Shown in pieces: positions 44,709 to 56,100 of a DNA stretch of 64,000 nucleotides. A program made the translations under genes and the position numbers. Source of the DNA: Deinandra increscens subsp. villosa. Taxonomy: Eukaryota > Streptophyta > Magnoliopsida > Asterales > Asteraceae. The DNA is taken from contig JBCNJP010000003.1 in assembly GCA_039602395.1 (NCBI GenBank), positions 69,351,917 to 69,415,916 of the forward strand, given 5' to 3'. Positions within the stretch are counted from its first letter, which is position 1; every line of letters begins with the position of its first letter. Under the pieces are notes generated by a model. The model was not told the origin of the DNA. It did no database searches and saw only the letters and a list, made by a program, of their open reading frames with translations.

Positions 44709-47700
44709 TTAAATCATACCTTGAGTTTCCGTGGACGTTTGCTCGAACAGGTGAGGATACTTTTTCTTCATCTGATCCTCTCGTTCCCAAGTATATTCAG
44801 GTCCACGCCTTGAGTTCCATCGCACCTTGACGATCGGAATCTTGCTACGTTTGAGGGCTTTCTCCTCGCGTCCCATGATTTCTACCGGTTGCTCAATAAA
44901 TCTCAGATGTTCATCAATTTCCAATTCCTCCAAAGGAATTATTTCAGTGTCTTCAGCCAGACATTTCTTTAGGTTAGAAACGTGAAACACGTTGTGAACT
45001 CCACCGAGTTCTGCAGGGAGTTGTAATCGGTAGGCCACCGGGCCTACTTCCTCGATGATTTCAAAAGGACCGATATAGCGAGGATTCAACTTTCCACGCT
45101 TTCCGAAGCGTATCACACCTTTCCAGGGAGATACCTTCAATAGTACTTGTCGCCTACTTCAAACTTCAAAGGTTTACGGCGTTTGTCGGCATAGCTCTTT
45201 TGTCTGTAACGTGCTGCGGCTATCCGCTTTCTGATTTGAATGATTCGTCCCGTTGTATCATGAATGATTTCTGGTCCGGTGAGTCCTTTCTCACCCGTTT
45301 CGGCCCAACACACGGGCGATCTACATTTTCTGCCATAAAGGGCTTCAAAAGGTGCAGCACCGATACTTGAATGATAACTGTTGTTGTAGGAGAACTCCAC
45401 CAACGGAAGGTGAGCCTCCCAGTCTTTACCGAAGTCGAGTACGCAAGCTCGGAGCATGTCTTCTAAAGTCTGAATAGTTCGTTCCGTCTGACCGTCGGTC
45501 TGCGGGTGATAGGGTGTACTCATATCCAGTCTGGTTCCCAGTGCTCCTTGCATAGATTGCCATAATCGGGAAGTAAATCGAGGATCTCGATCAGAGATAA
45601 TAGTCTTAGGCACTCCATGACGTGCCACAATTCGGTCAATGTATAGCTTAGTTAACTTGTCCATATTGTCACTTTCTTTCATCGGGATAAAGTGTGCAGA
45701 TTTGGTTAGTCGATCAATGATAACCCAAATCGCATCCGGCCGATTCGATCGATGAGGTAATCCCGTTACAAAATCCATGGAGATATCCTCCCATTTCTAT
45801 TCTGGGATCTTTGGTTGTTGCAACAATCCAGAAGGCTTTTGGTACTCGATCTTGACTCTTGAACATGTTAAACACTTAGCCACATATCGTGCGATGTCGG
45901 CTTTCATATCCGGCCACCAATACCAGTTCTTCAAATCTTGGTACATTTTATCCGATCCAGGGTGCACCGAATACCTTGACTTGTGAGCCTCGTCCATCAC
46001 GAGCTCATGGAGATTTCCTAGTAAAGGAACCCAAATTCTGTCATTGTAATATCTGAGTCCATCGGACTTAACTTCAGAATTTCCATCCACACCACGCAGT
46101 GCTTCAGCTGCGAAGTTTTCTTCTTTTAGAGCTTCTTGCTGGGCATCGCGGATCCGATCCGGCAATCCCGTGTGAATGGTAAGTTGCAGCGCTCGTACTC
46201 GTCGGGGCTTTTCATACTCCTTTCGACTTAACGCATCTGCCACAACATTGGCTTTTCCGGGGTGATACTTAATCGCTAAGTCATAATCATTCAATAGCTC
46301 GACCCACCTTCGTTGTCGCATGTTGAGATCCTTCTGTTCAAAGATGTGTTGTAAGCTTTTGTGGTCGGTGAATATTGTGCACTTTGTTCCGTAGAGGTAA
46401 TGTCTCCAAATCTTGAGTGCATGAACAACGGCTCCTAATTCCAAATCATGCGTTGTATAATTCTTCTCAGTATCCTTCAGTTGCCTGGACCCGTAGGCAA
46501 TCACTTTGTCTCGTTGCATCAACACGCAACCGAGTCCTTGAATGGATGCATCACAGTAAACTACAAAGTCGTCAACCCCATCGGGTAACACGAGAATCGG
46601 AGCTGAATACAACATGTCTTTAAGAGTCTGAAACGCGCGTTCTTCTTTTTCACCCCATCTGTATTGCACTCCTTTGTGCGTTAAAGCTGTTAAGGGTTGA
46701 GCCAATTGCGAGAAACCCTTAATGAACCTTCGGTAATATCCGGCAAGTCCCAAAAATTGTCGGATTTCGGTCGGCGCTCTCGGAGTAGACCAATTCTTGA
46801 TAGCTTCCACTTTAGCTGGGTCGACGTGAATTCCGTTCTGATCGACAATGTGTCCAAGAAACTGGACTTCGCGAATCCAAAAATCGCACTTTGAAAACTT
46901 AGCATAAAGCTGTTCCTTGCGGAGTAATTCCAAGATAAGACGTAGATGATTCTCGTGTTCTTCCTTTGTCTTGGAGTAGATCAAAATATCATCGATGAAA
47001 ACTATCACAAACTTATCGAGGTACGGCTTGCACACTCGATTCATCAGATCCATAAATACAGCAGGCGCATTAGTTAGCCCAAACGGCATAACTAGAAATT
47101 CGTAATGACCATAGCGAGTTCTGAAAGCAGTCTTGGGGACATCCTCATCACGAACACGAAGTTGGTGATATCCAGACCGTAGATCAATCTTTGAGAAGTA
47201 GCTCGAACCTTGCAGTTGGTCGAAGAGATCGTCGATTCGAGGAAGTGGATACCGATTCTTGATCGTAACCTTGTTAAGTTCTCGGTAGTCAATACACATT
47301 CGGAACGTTCCATCCTTCTTCTTAACAAATAATACTGGTGCTTCCCATGGAGACGAACTTGGACGGATAAACCCTTTATCGAGTAACTCTTGAAGTTGTG
47401 AGGAGAATTCGTTGAGTTCACTTACTACCAAACGGTAAGGTGTGCGTGCTATCGGAGACGCTCCAGGAACTAAGTCGATTCCAAACTCTACTTGTCGAAA
47501 TGAAGGCAAACCAGGCAGATCTTCAGGAAATACATCTTGGAAGTCGCGGACTATCAGGTAGTCATCGATTCTACGCTCGGGAAGTGTCGAATCGGTGACG
47601 TTTGCAAGAATCGCGAAGTGACTTTTACGAAGGCACTTTTGAGCTTTGAGGAAAGAGATAATACCGGTGACTGCTCCACCTTTTTCACCTTGGACCGTTA

Positions 47701-47734
47701 ACACTTCACCGTCCTTGAGTGGAATACGAACCAC
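44709..47734 (-). pseudogene. Pol of gypsy C: RT, RNase H, integrase, chromodomain (three lesions)
   Basis: In order: RT (KKKDGTFRMCIDYRELN, KIDLRSGYHQLR, catalytic FIDDILIYSK), RNase H (VYCDASIQGLGCVLMQ, FTDHKSLQHIF), the H2C2 zinc domain (HPGSDKMYQDL... KCLTC), the integrase core (MDFVTGLP, SDRDPRFTSRLW, DGQTERTIQTLE, so the DDE triad is complete), FGKRGKLNPRYIGPFEI and a chromodomain (VRWNSRRGPEYTWERED). Catalytic residues are all present. Breaks: a TAG stop at 45797-45799 where relatives have Trp, a one-base loss near 45137-45142 that shifts the frame, and a frame change relative to gag at a nine-T run (47735-47743, plus strand). With so few differences between the LTRs, these could be recent mutations or base-calling errors in homopolymers. 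Confidence 0.93.
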
Positions 47735-48755
47735 TTTTTTTTTCTTGGCATAAAATTTCAGCTCGGTTTTCAGATAACCAGTCCATTCCTACTATAACAT
47801 CAAAACTACCAATCGGGAAGGGCATAAGGTCGATTCCTAACGTATGGTCAGCTAGTTCTAACTTACAGTCCTTAACTATCTGAGTCGTATCATGAAGTTT
47901 ACCATTTGCTAGCTCTACCACATACTTAGCATCTAAGGCAATCGGTTTAGCATTAATTAGCTTAGCAAACTTAGTGGAAATAAAACTTCTTTCAGCACCA
48001 GAATCAAATAATACAGTAGCAAAGAAACCATTCAATATAAATTTACCATTAATCGCGTCGGCGTCGTTGCGAGCTTCTTCTTGACCCATGACGAAAGCTC
48101 TTCCTCTGTCGTTTCCATTTCCGTTGCCATTTCTCCGATTACCGTTCCTGTTATTGTCTCCCTGTTCTCTCAACTGTGGGCGGTCCCTCTTCATGTGGCC
48201 TGGAACACCACATTCATAGCAGTTCCCATTACCATTTCCTCTGGGAGCTTCATTGTTGTTGTTACGGTTGTTGCTGTTGTTTCGCCTTGGGAGGTTTTGT
48301 GGCTTAGGTAACATCGTCCAACAGTCCTTTGCTTCATGGCCTTTCTTGCCACATCTCTCGCAGTTCAAACTCATTCTGCAGATACCGGTGTGATGCTTCC
48401 CACACTTGTTGCACCTGGGCAGTTTGCCCTTGTAGTTTCCATTCCCACCTTGGCGGTTGTTACCACCGCTGTTCCCAGGCCTTTTGTTTCCAACACTCCG
48501 ATTGTTCATTGAGTTTCCAGGAGTTTCTTCATCAGCCTTTCTCTTGTTACTTAAGGCAATCTTCTCAGAGGCTCTTGCATGAAGTGTACCTCCCTCATTC
48601 ACCTGTTTAGTAAGCTGATGAGCCAAATGGATGGCTTGCTGCGCGGCGATTGTAGCATGGACGGCTGCCACTGCGGCTTGTACGTGTGCGTTTATCATTG
48701 CTTGTAGTTCTGCAGGTGTTAGGGTAATGTTGTTCCTTCCATCTCCTCCCGACAT
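47706..48755 (-). CDS. Gag-protease of gypsy C lacking the capsid domain
   Basis: 349 codons starting MSGGDGRNNITLTPAELQA. The N-terminal Ala-rich helix (VQAAVAAVHATIAAQQ) runs directly into IHLAHQLTKQV, a segment that in relatives follows the Retrotrans_gag capsid domain, so about 200 or more residues are missing in frame. Then come a basic, Asn/Gly-rich linker, zinc knuckles (CNKCGKHHTGIC, CERCGKKGHEAKDC and a third, CYECGVPGHMKRDR, with its last Cys changed to Arg) and the protease with an intact VLFDSGAERSFIS and VGMDWLS. The product could bind RNA and cut proteins but should not build a shell. The reading ends in the shifted frame after the A-rich run before pol. Confidence 0.9.
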   Translation of the reverse strand: MSGGDGRNNITLTPAELQAMINAHVQAAVAAVHATIAAQQAIHLAHQLTKQVNEGGTLHARASEKIALSNKRKADEETPGNSMNNRSVGNKRPGNSGGNNRQGGNGNYKGKLPRCNKCGKHHTGICRMSLNCERCGKKGHEAKDCWTMLPKPQNLPRRNNSNNRNNNNEAPRGNGNGNCYECGVPGHMKRDRPQLREQGDNNRNGNRRNGNGNGNDRGRAFVMGQEEARNDADAINGKFILNGFFATVLFDSGAERSFISTKFAKLINAKPIALDAKYVVELANGKLHDTTQIVKDCKLELADHTLGIDLMPFPIGSFDVIVGMDWLSENRAEILCQEKKSGSYSTQGR

Positions 48756-49280
48756 TTTCTGGACAGTTAAAGTAGCCAGTGTTCAATCATAGTTATATTC
48801 TATACATATCCCATAATATGTATATTAGCAATTTCCCGTTATCCCTCTATTAGTCCAGAAAAATTTTCGTGCAAAATCGAGGCGTCGTCGGGGATCGTCG
48901 CAAATAGCTATCGTCGAAAGTCGGCTTTCCCATAAAAGTCAGCGTCGGCGTAGTCATCGTAGTAGAAATCAGGACGTAGCGTGCAGCATCGTTTCGTTGT
49001 CGCTTTCCCCCGTATAGTGTGCTTGTTCGCGATTCGTGTGTGAAAATTTTCCCTAAGGTTTTCCGTTAGACTTCCTAGACACGGTCTATATATATATATT
49101 TATATATATATATATATGTACATACGTACTAAGCTTTTACTTACACAGCAGAGCGAGTATCCCAGGTTGGCACGTAATTATTTTGGTTTTGGGAATTTTG
49201 TTTATTCGTTTGTAACTAAGGTTTCAAGTTGCAGTTTCCAAATCGTTTTTCAAAAATGATTCCAGTTCTCTGCAACTTAT

Positions 49281-49293
49281 GGCTCTGATACCA
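49281..49293 (-). other. tRNA-Met primer binding site of gypsy C
   Basis: The minus strand reads TGGTATCAGAGCC, three bases after the 5' LTR end. Confidence 0.95.
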
Positions 49294-49296
49294 ATC

Positions 49297-51917
49297 TGTC
49301 ACACCCCCAAATCAACCACTAACGGAGTTTATACCGTTAAGGGGTGCGAGCAAACCAGGACCACAACCATTAGTTACAAATACTAAACGAATCAGAGTAA
49401 AGTCCAAGTGTTCATAATCAAAACAGTTTTTAAAAGTACGCAGCGGAAAATAAACATAAGTATCCTAGCACTAACCACGTGCTTAAATTACAAAACATGA
49501 ATTGTTATTAAATTCCCAAGTTTGAGTTTAAAATAAGAAATCTTCAAGTGCCATGCCAACCTCCAGCGGATACTCCTTAGCGATCTGCAAAAGTTTAAAC
49601 CACGCAAGTGTCAACCTAACGGTTGGTGAGTTCACGGTGAGCGTGACATGCATTGGCCCGGTCTCATAATCGTATTCATCAACATGTAATAAGTATTAGT
49701 TTATAAACATTGCGAAGTGATGTATTACCTAATATGCACTAGTTAAGTAAAGTTAAAGCGGTCAACCGATATCGCGGGTAGCTAATCCGTTGTTCCATGC
49801 ACTGAGGAAGTTTGTACCAAAGCTGACCAATATGGTAGAGGCCGTGCTATTCTGTTTTGCGGACCTACGTCATCGCGGTTTTGCCTCCCCCGTGTCCTCC
49901 CGGGATCACGGTTAAATAGGCTGATATTGTACCTCCGTGCACTCCCCGTGCCACGGGGCGGATTTTGTCAAACTCCAGTAGATCTACCCAACATCCCCTC
50001 GCTTTACAATTAATGGTACAATTTAGTTGAGGACTTTTAAGTTTTTAAGGCATCCTTAGAAATCATGTGATATCATTGGTTTAGACTTTAACCTACACTA
50101 GTCATATTAAAACGGTTTACTTTGGGGTTCTTATGAATCCCGAAAACATTTTTCAGTTTCGTTTTAGAATTAGTTGTTTTAGTATTTCACAGTGCTTCCC
50201 ATAAAACACTTCAAGTTCATCAAGTGGGTGCCAAGCACTCCCGAATTCAAGTTCACCAAGTGGGTGCCAAGCACTCCCGAATTCAAGTTCATCAAGTGGG
50301 TGCCAAGCACTCCCGAATTCAAGTTCATCAGAGAGGTGCATAGCTCTCATAAGGTTGTCAGCATTGTTTTTCATTAAGTTATTCAGCGTGACCCAAACGG
50401 GTTCACGGTAAATGGGTTAGTGACACTCACCTTGGGTTGCACTGCTACACTTGCTATATAATCCAAGTATTGTTTGCTTATCGAAAACCTATGAACACGT
50501 TTAGGTCTTAAGTATTAGTTTTGTGTCTAATCTTTTCTTAACGTCACTATGGCCCATAACATAGCACGTTGGAACTACGACACGACATAACGACACACGA
50601 CACCGATGGTTGATCATAAACAAGGGTTCACATATTACAGAAATCATAGCATGTTTCATCATAGCATAATCATGTAAGTCATGGCATAACATTCAAGTAA
50701 ATTGCACAAGTTTGGGGTCTGGTCTCAATTTCGCTAGCAGTTTCGCTAGGCAGTTTCGCTGTGTGCACGGGCAGCACTTTCGCTAGGCAATACCCGATGA
50801 CACAGTTTCGCTAGGCTAGTTTCGCTCGAAATGGTTGGCACAGTTTCGCTAGCCTAGTTTCGCCCGAAACTGGTTTGAACTTTCGTTCAGGGAATTTCGC
50901 TCGGTAGATTCGCTCGAGCTGGTCTGTGGGTTTACCCGGCGACACTATAGTTTCGCTACATAGTGTCGCTGGATGAAGATATACATAATTTCGCTGGTTA
51001 GTTTCGCCCAGAGAACATGGTAGTTTCGCTAGTCGCGAAAAACTTACGGATCAGCCTAAAAATCAATCTAACAGCTTCCATATCACATGTAATTCATTAT
51101 CTAGCATACATAATCAATTACCAACATCATAGAAGCAGTTTAGACACCTTATTCATGTATTTTCATCATCAAATCACCAAAATACATTTAAAACCCTAAA
51201 ATGACTAAAATGGCATAAATCTTCATCATGGATGGATTTCACACGTAAAGTTACTGACTTTATTATAGATCTATCATTCCTAAACGACATATCAGAAGAT
51301 CAAGTGATTCTATGAAGATCTAAGCATGCTTTTTAAGAAAACACATAGAAAACATAAAAATGGTGGTTTTGGGACTCACAGTTCGATCTCCAAGCTTGAT
51401 GGATGATGGTTCGGGGCTGAGATCTCGATGGCTCGGTGTGAATCTCGACTGACCAGATTTCCAGGAGAAAGATGGAGTGTGTGTGTGTGTTTTTGTGTAA
51501 AGGAGGCAAATGGAGAAACTAGGGTTTATTAAGATATTATATATCAGTGGCTAGTTTCGCTGGCAGTTTCGCTGGCCAGGCGAAACTGGGTCTGATCTCA
51601 TGTAATCCGAGTAGCTTGGCTAGCTACCGGGCGAATCTGTAGTTTCGCTCGGTAGTTTCGCTGGCTACCAAATTAGGGCAATTTTCACATAATCAAGTTT
51701 TTACAGTTTGTCATGCTATTAATAATATTAGATCATGCGTTTAAATCACGTTGCACAATGAATAATGAACACATAACACATATGGACGGGTTCGGTGATC
51801 AACCAAAGGTCGTGGACGTATTCAGCCTAGTTAAGCATTAGTTACTAAGTTAACACTTATAACGTAACTAACGGATTTGTCTAACGGAAGTAAACCTTGA
51901 AAATCTCGGATGTCACA
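49297..51917 (-). repeat. 5' LTR of gypsy C
   Basis: 2621 bp, nearly identical to the 3' LTR. Same contents: 36-bp repeat (50210-50330), TTTCGCT arrays (50727-51042 and 51552-51662), TATA box between them. Confidence 0.96.
51534..51543 (-). promoter_or_regulatory. TATA box of the 5' LTR of gypsy C
   Basis: The minus strand reads TATATAATAT, bracketed by the TTTCGCT arrays: the promoter-side array ends 9 bp upstream and the second begins about 490 bp downstream. An ACACACACAC tract follows about 50 bp into the transcript. Confidence 0.65.
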
Positions 51918-51922
51918 CAAAG

Positions 51923-53900
51923 GGTTATCGGTTTTATTGTCCTTCCCATGTCACTCGTATAGTAGAAACAAAGAATGTCGCGTTCCTTGAAGATCATAAC
52001 ATCGGTGAGAGCAGTGAAAATTCTCGAGATGATTTGCGAGAAGTACAAGACGCGGGGGGGGGGGGGGGGGACTCGTCGCTTACCATCACTCCGATTACTC
52101 CTCTTGTACACACCTCCGTTGCCGACACTGCACCCACACAACCTCTCACACCACCTCCCTCACCAGGAAATGAATACACTTCAAACGAACAACCACAAAA
52201 CAATGTTAAACCCGCTGAACCCGTTGTTCAACCCAGGAGGTCATTTAGAGTGATAAAGCCTACTAACTATGATGACTATGAAACATACCTGGCTGAAATT
52301 GAAACGGATGGTGGAAAGTTCATCGATCCCACCTCTTATAAAGAAGACATGAACAGTGATCAGTCTTCTGAATGGAATAAAGCCATGCTTGACGAGGTCG
52401 ATTCCATGAAGAAAAATGACGTTTTGGGATTTAGTTGAATTACCCAACGGTGCAAAACCCGTAGGATGTAAATGGGTCTTTAAAACTAAACTAGATCCTC
52501 AAGGAAACGTTGAACGCTACAAAGCGAGATTGGTTGCAAAAGGCTACGCTCAGAAATAGGGAATTGATTATCAAGAGACCTTTTCTCTTGTCTCTCAAAA
52601 GGATTCCTTAAGGATCGTTGCAGCCCTAGTAGCTCATTTTGATTTAGAGGTACATCAAATAGACGTTAAAACTGCTTTCCTGAACGGTGACTTGTATGAA
52701 GAAGTGTTCATGACGTAACCTGATGGGTTTAATCCAGAAGGTCAAGAACATTTAGTCTGCAAGCTAAAGAAATCTATATACGGGTTAAAACAAGCATCGC
52801 ATCAGTGGTATCTAAAGTTTGATGAAGTCATGAAGAAACAAGGTTTCCTGAAGAATCAAGTGGACCAATGAACCTTACTTAAGATGAGTGGGAGCAACTT
52901 TACTATACTTGTCATATACGTACATGACATTCTCTTGGCAAGTAATAGTTTAGATATGTTGCATGAGTCAAAGCGATTACTTTCGCTTAACTTTGACATG
53001 AAGGATCTCGGAGAAGCTTCTTACGTTATAGGCATCGAAATACACCGAGATAGAGCCAAAGGGATCTAAGGCTTGTCCCAAAAAGCCTACATTGAGCGTG
53101 TCCTCGCTCGATATAACATGCAACACAGTAACCCCTCTAAAGCTCCTGTAGTTGAAGGAGATGTTTTCGGCTCGTACCAATGTCCGAAAACAGATGAAGA
53201 AAAGGAGTAAACGAAAATGATACCTTACGCATCTGTAGTTGGTAGCATGATGTATGCTCAAGTCTGTACTCGTCCGGATATTGCTTACATTGCTGGCATG
53301 TTAGTCCGTTATCAGAATAATCCTGGACATGATCACTGGACAACAGCTAAGAAGGTTCTTAGATATCTGAATGGGACGACAGACTATAAACTGACCTACA
53401 GAAGAAGTGATAATCTTGAATTAGTCGGATATTCTGATTCTGATTTTGCTAAATGCAAAGATGATAAGAAATCCACCTCGGGATACATCTTTATGTTAGC
53501 AGGCGGGCCGATTTCATGGAAGAGTCATAAACAACAACTAACTTCAACATCCACTATGATGGAAGAGTACATTGCTGTTTACAACGCAACCTGTCATGAA
53601 ATGTTGCTTAGAAACCTGATCACTGGACTCAAAATTGTTAATTCCATTTCTAGACCATTGAAGCTTTATTGTGATAATTCAGTTGCTGTTACTTTCTCGA
53701 ATAGTAACAGTTTGACTGGCGCTGGACTATATCTCGATACAAAGTATTTGTTCGTTCGTGAACGAGTTGAGGAAAATGTTCTTTGTATTGAGTATATAAG
53801 TACTAAGGATATGCTTGCGGATCCGATAACTAAGGGTCTCCCAATTAAAGTATTCAAAGAACTTGTTTCGAGGATGGGCTTTACTAAAGACCTTATCTAG
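51923..53900 (+). pseudogene. Copia D integrase tail, reverse transcriptase and RNase H
   Basis: Continues the copia D frame after element C (GYRFYCPSHVTR). A 17-base G run (52054-52070) sits in the variable region before RT. RT motifs: EWNKAMLDEVDSMKKND, WVFKTKLDPQGNVERYKARL, FLNGDLYEEVFM, KKSIYGLKQA, and the catalytic box as YVHDI, with the first Asp of YVDD replaced by His. RNase H: GYSDSDFAKCKDDKKSTSGY and KYLFVRERVEE near the end. Stops at about 52556, 52717, 52869, 53067 and 53207, and a frameshift near 52425. The natural end is at 53900 (GFTKDLI). Enzymatically dead. Confidence 0.92.
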
Positions 53901-54205
53901 CATATAGTACTTCTTATTTTAATTTAATTTCCTCTCTGTTTGATCTTGTCTCTAAATATGTTATGCATGCATTATTGACATAGCGACAGTTTTATTATAA
54001 ATCAACGTTAACGGCTTATTTTTGTGATTGATTCTGAATTTAAGTTGAATTTTAAATTTGGGGTTGTAGTATGATTAAAGGGGATCTTGAGTTGGATAAT
54101 CAACTTTATGACTGTATTTTTCTGCTGCAATTTTGGTTTGAAATTGAAATGAGTATTAAATTCTGATCAAACTTAGCTAATAACTCATTATAAATGATTA
54201 CACGG

Positions 54206-54218
54206 CCAAGTGGAAGAA
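54206..54218 (+). other. Polypurine tract of copia D
   Basis: CCAAGTGGAAGAA directly before the 3' LTR start TGTTAGAC; the AAGTGGGAGAATGTTAG arrangement is common in plant copia elements. Confidence 0.85.
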
Positions 54219-54245
54219 TGTTAGACAAAATAGAGTTACTTTTAC

Positions 54246-54292
<47 letters not shown>

Positions 54293-54625
54293 TTCGTATA
54301 TATGTATATAATTAAATATAATATGTGACCTTTAATCATTTATCTTAAATGATCAATTACCTCATTAACTCTATCAGACATTTATTTGATGGAGGTAATT
54401 GCCCTTAATGATGGACTAGGGTTTCCCCTTGGGTGTATATATATAGGGCCTTATTAGAGAGATTAGTTGTTAATCACCACACATATAGAATTCGTACCTC
54501 TCTCTCTCTGCTCTCTTTCTCTCTCTAAATCGTAAATCTCTTTACGATTATCACCATCATTAGCGTACACCCGAAAGGGGAACTAAGGCTACTCACATGA
54601 TGGATAATCTAACTGCTGTTGAACA
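54219..54625 (+). repeat. 3' LTR of copia D
   Basis: Matches 37890-38315 with many differences, including a longer (AT)n run at 54250-54288 and loss of about 27 bp near its right end (CTGTTGA is followed directly by ACA). More diverged than the gypsy C LTR pair, in keeping with D being older than its insert. Confidence 0.88.
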
Positions 54626-55315
54626 TCAGTGATCAACCACTTAAAGTTGAAATCAATATTTATTTTTCTTCTTTTCCACCGATTTCAAAAAGAAAATTAC
54701 AATTCTTTTAAGGATGAGAATTCGCCTGGCTGGCCGCCATATCTAAAAATACCATCGAACATATTTTCATTCATGAAATCCATAAAATCTCTTCATGCAA
54801 ATTAGCCAAATCGAAATCAATAGAAATTAAGGAAATCGGGAAAACGGTCAGTGAAATAAATGAAAATTACGGAGAATTGTCAATTAACTCTCTGATTCGC
54901 TCCTGAATAGAACACGACGGTTCAGCCACAGAAGTAATGGAAACCACCGCTCGAAATCTAATTTATTGGGACACATAAACCTGGTTCGAAACACCGTATA
55001 TTCCCGGATTCGGCCATGAACGTGTATATATTTACTGGTTGATATAAATCAAACCCAAATGAATAGAACATGGGATTTAGCAAATAAATACTACATCAGA
55101 TTACGTCACTATCCAAGAGAGGAATATGTAAATCAAACACACATATGAATCTCTTGTCACTGTGTGTGCCTCGGATTCAATCATTGGTTTTCCAATCCAA
55201 ATGCAAAATTAAGAAACAATATCCGTTTCAATTTTTCCGAGTTCCCGTTTACAATTAACACAAACACAAATCAAAATTACGATTCCACCATAAACACCCA
55301 TAATTATTTGATCTT
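54626..55315 (-). other. Non-coding interior of element E, 5' part
   Basis: Resumes element E after copia D. AT-rich, no open frame of note. A primer site should lie next to 55315, but no match to tRNA-Met is visible; the adjacent minus-strand bases are AGATCAAATAATTATGGG. Confidence 0.6.
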
Positions 55316-55711
55316 TGTTGGGGAATTTCGGAATTCGTAATCACTAGATAAAATCTGAAGGAAGTCGTGTAATCACTTTCAGATCAAATAATTGGAGTGA
55401 CTACCAATGATTTGACCAGATAAAATCAGAATTGATTCTAGATCTCTTTGTATGAAATTGATGTTGTGAAAAACCAGAGAAAGATTTGGAATACGTGCGT
55501 AATCCTATCTGCCCAGATTATTATAACTGACCCTTATTATAATTTATCATTTTCACATTTGGTCTTTACGGTTTTATAATAACAAATTTGGACCAATATT
55601 AACCTGTTAGTCCCGTTGACATTCAAACAAGCGTGCACTCTTGTTTCAAACAAGCGTGCACTCTTGTTTGAATGTCATACGTAATTTCAAATTGCACTAA
55701 AATATCCAAGA
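55316..55711 (-). repeat. 5' LTR of element E
   Basis: 396 bp, TGTTGGGG to TATCCAAGA (the terminal CA has become GA). Contains a local duplication of CAAACAAGCGTGCACTCTTG (about 55625-55670) absent from the left LTR. Confidence 0.88.
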
Positions 55712-56100
55712 CCGTACATCATGAATGGCCGAATACCCTATTGAATAGAAAACCTTTTTGCTTTTAGACGGAAACCCTTAACCGAAAACCTCAATGTTCA
55801 GCCGAAAAGTCAAGTGCACACGAACATGAAAACAACACCAAACTTAGTCACATTTAATCAACCAAAGCAATTTTCAACCAATTATGACATCAATCTAAAC
55901 CAATCAATTTGATTCTCAAAGAAAAGGCACGAATCTTGTAATTTTAAGCTCCAAATAAAGATGAGATTTAGCAAAATTACCAACCACAATTTAGCAAAAT
56001 TACCAACCACAATTCAATGCTCAAGATTTGGTGCCTAACGGCAGATGTTACGAAAAAAAAAAAAAAAAACATTTATAAGATCACCCAACCAAAAGATTGA
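55712..56100 (-). other. Leader of element F, continued
   Basis: The ACCGAAAACC array resumes (GGCCGAATACC, ACCGAAAACCTC, AGCCGAAAAG up to about 55830) and gives way to plain AT-rich sequence. There is a short direct repeat ATTTAGCAAAATTACCAACCAC (about 55966-56012) and a 17-base A run near 56053. Confidence 0.7.

Larger units (their letters stand above)
41931..51917 (-). mobile_element. Gypsy element C (Tekay-type), complete and young, capsid-less
   Basis: A 9987-bp element in minus orientation with 2.6-kb LTRs (41931-44549, 49297-51917), a primer site, a PPT, gag-protease, RT-RNase H-integrase-chromodomain and a 5-bp CAAAG target duplication. By eye I count only about a dozen differences between the LTRs, so it inserted recently. 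It is nevertheless not autonomous: gag lacks the capsid domain, and pol carries a stop and frameshifts. Confidence 0.96.
37890..54625 (+). mobile_element. Copia element D, interrupted by gypsy C
   Basis: Plus-strand Ty1/copia element with LTRs 37890-38315 and 54219-54625, primer site, very repetitive leader, gag-pol (about 39840-41930 and 51923-53900) and a purine tract at 54206-54218. The integrase-before-RT order confirms copia. It is interrupted in pol by element C. Several stops, and changed catalytic residues in integrase and RT, make it inactive. No matching target duplication is visible (GTATT on the left, TCAGT on the right), perhaps because the end of the right LTR is deleted. Confidence 0.9.
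34187..55711 (-). mobile_element. Element E: small non-autonomous LTR element hosting copia D and gypsy C
   Basis: Two related LTRs (34187-34574 and 55316-55711) enclose an interior that, without the inserted copia D, is about 4 kb and non-coding. Flanks CCGTG (34182-34186) and CCGTA (55712-55716) are a target duplication with one change, and the host sequence on both sides is the same ACCGAAAACC array. Minus orientation is inferred from the purine tract next to the left LTR. I cannot find a tRNA-Met primer site at the right LTR, so the priming tRNA is unknown. Confidence 0.8.

Noticed and set aside
48081..48610. Plus-strand frames opposite gypsy C gag
   Set aside because: Shadow frames of the minus-strand gag; no motif of their own.
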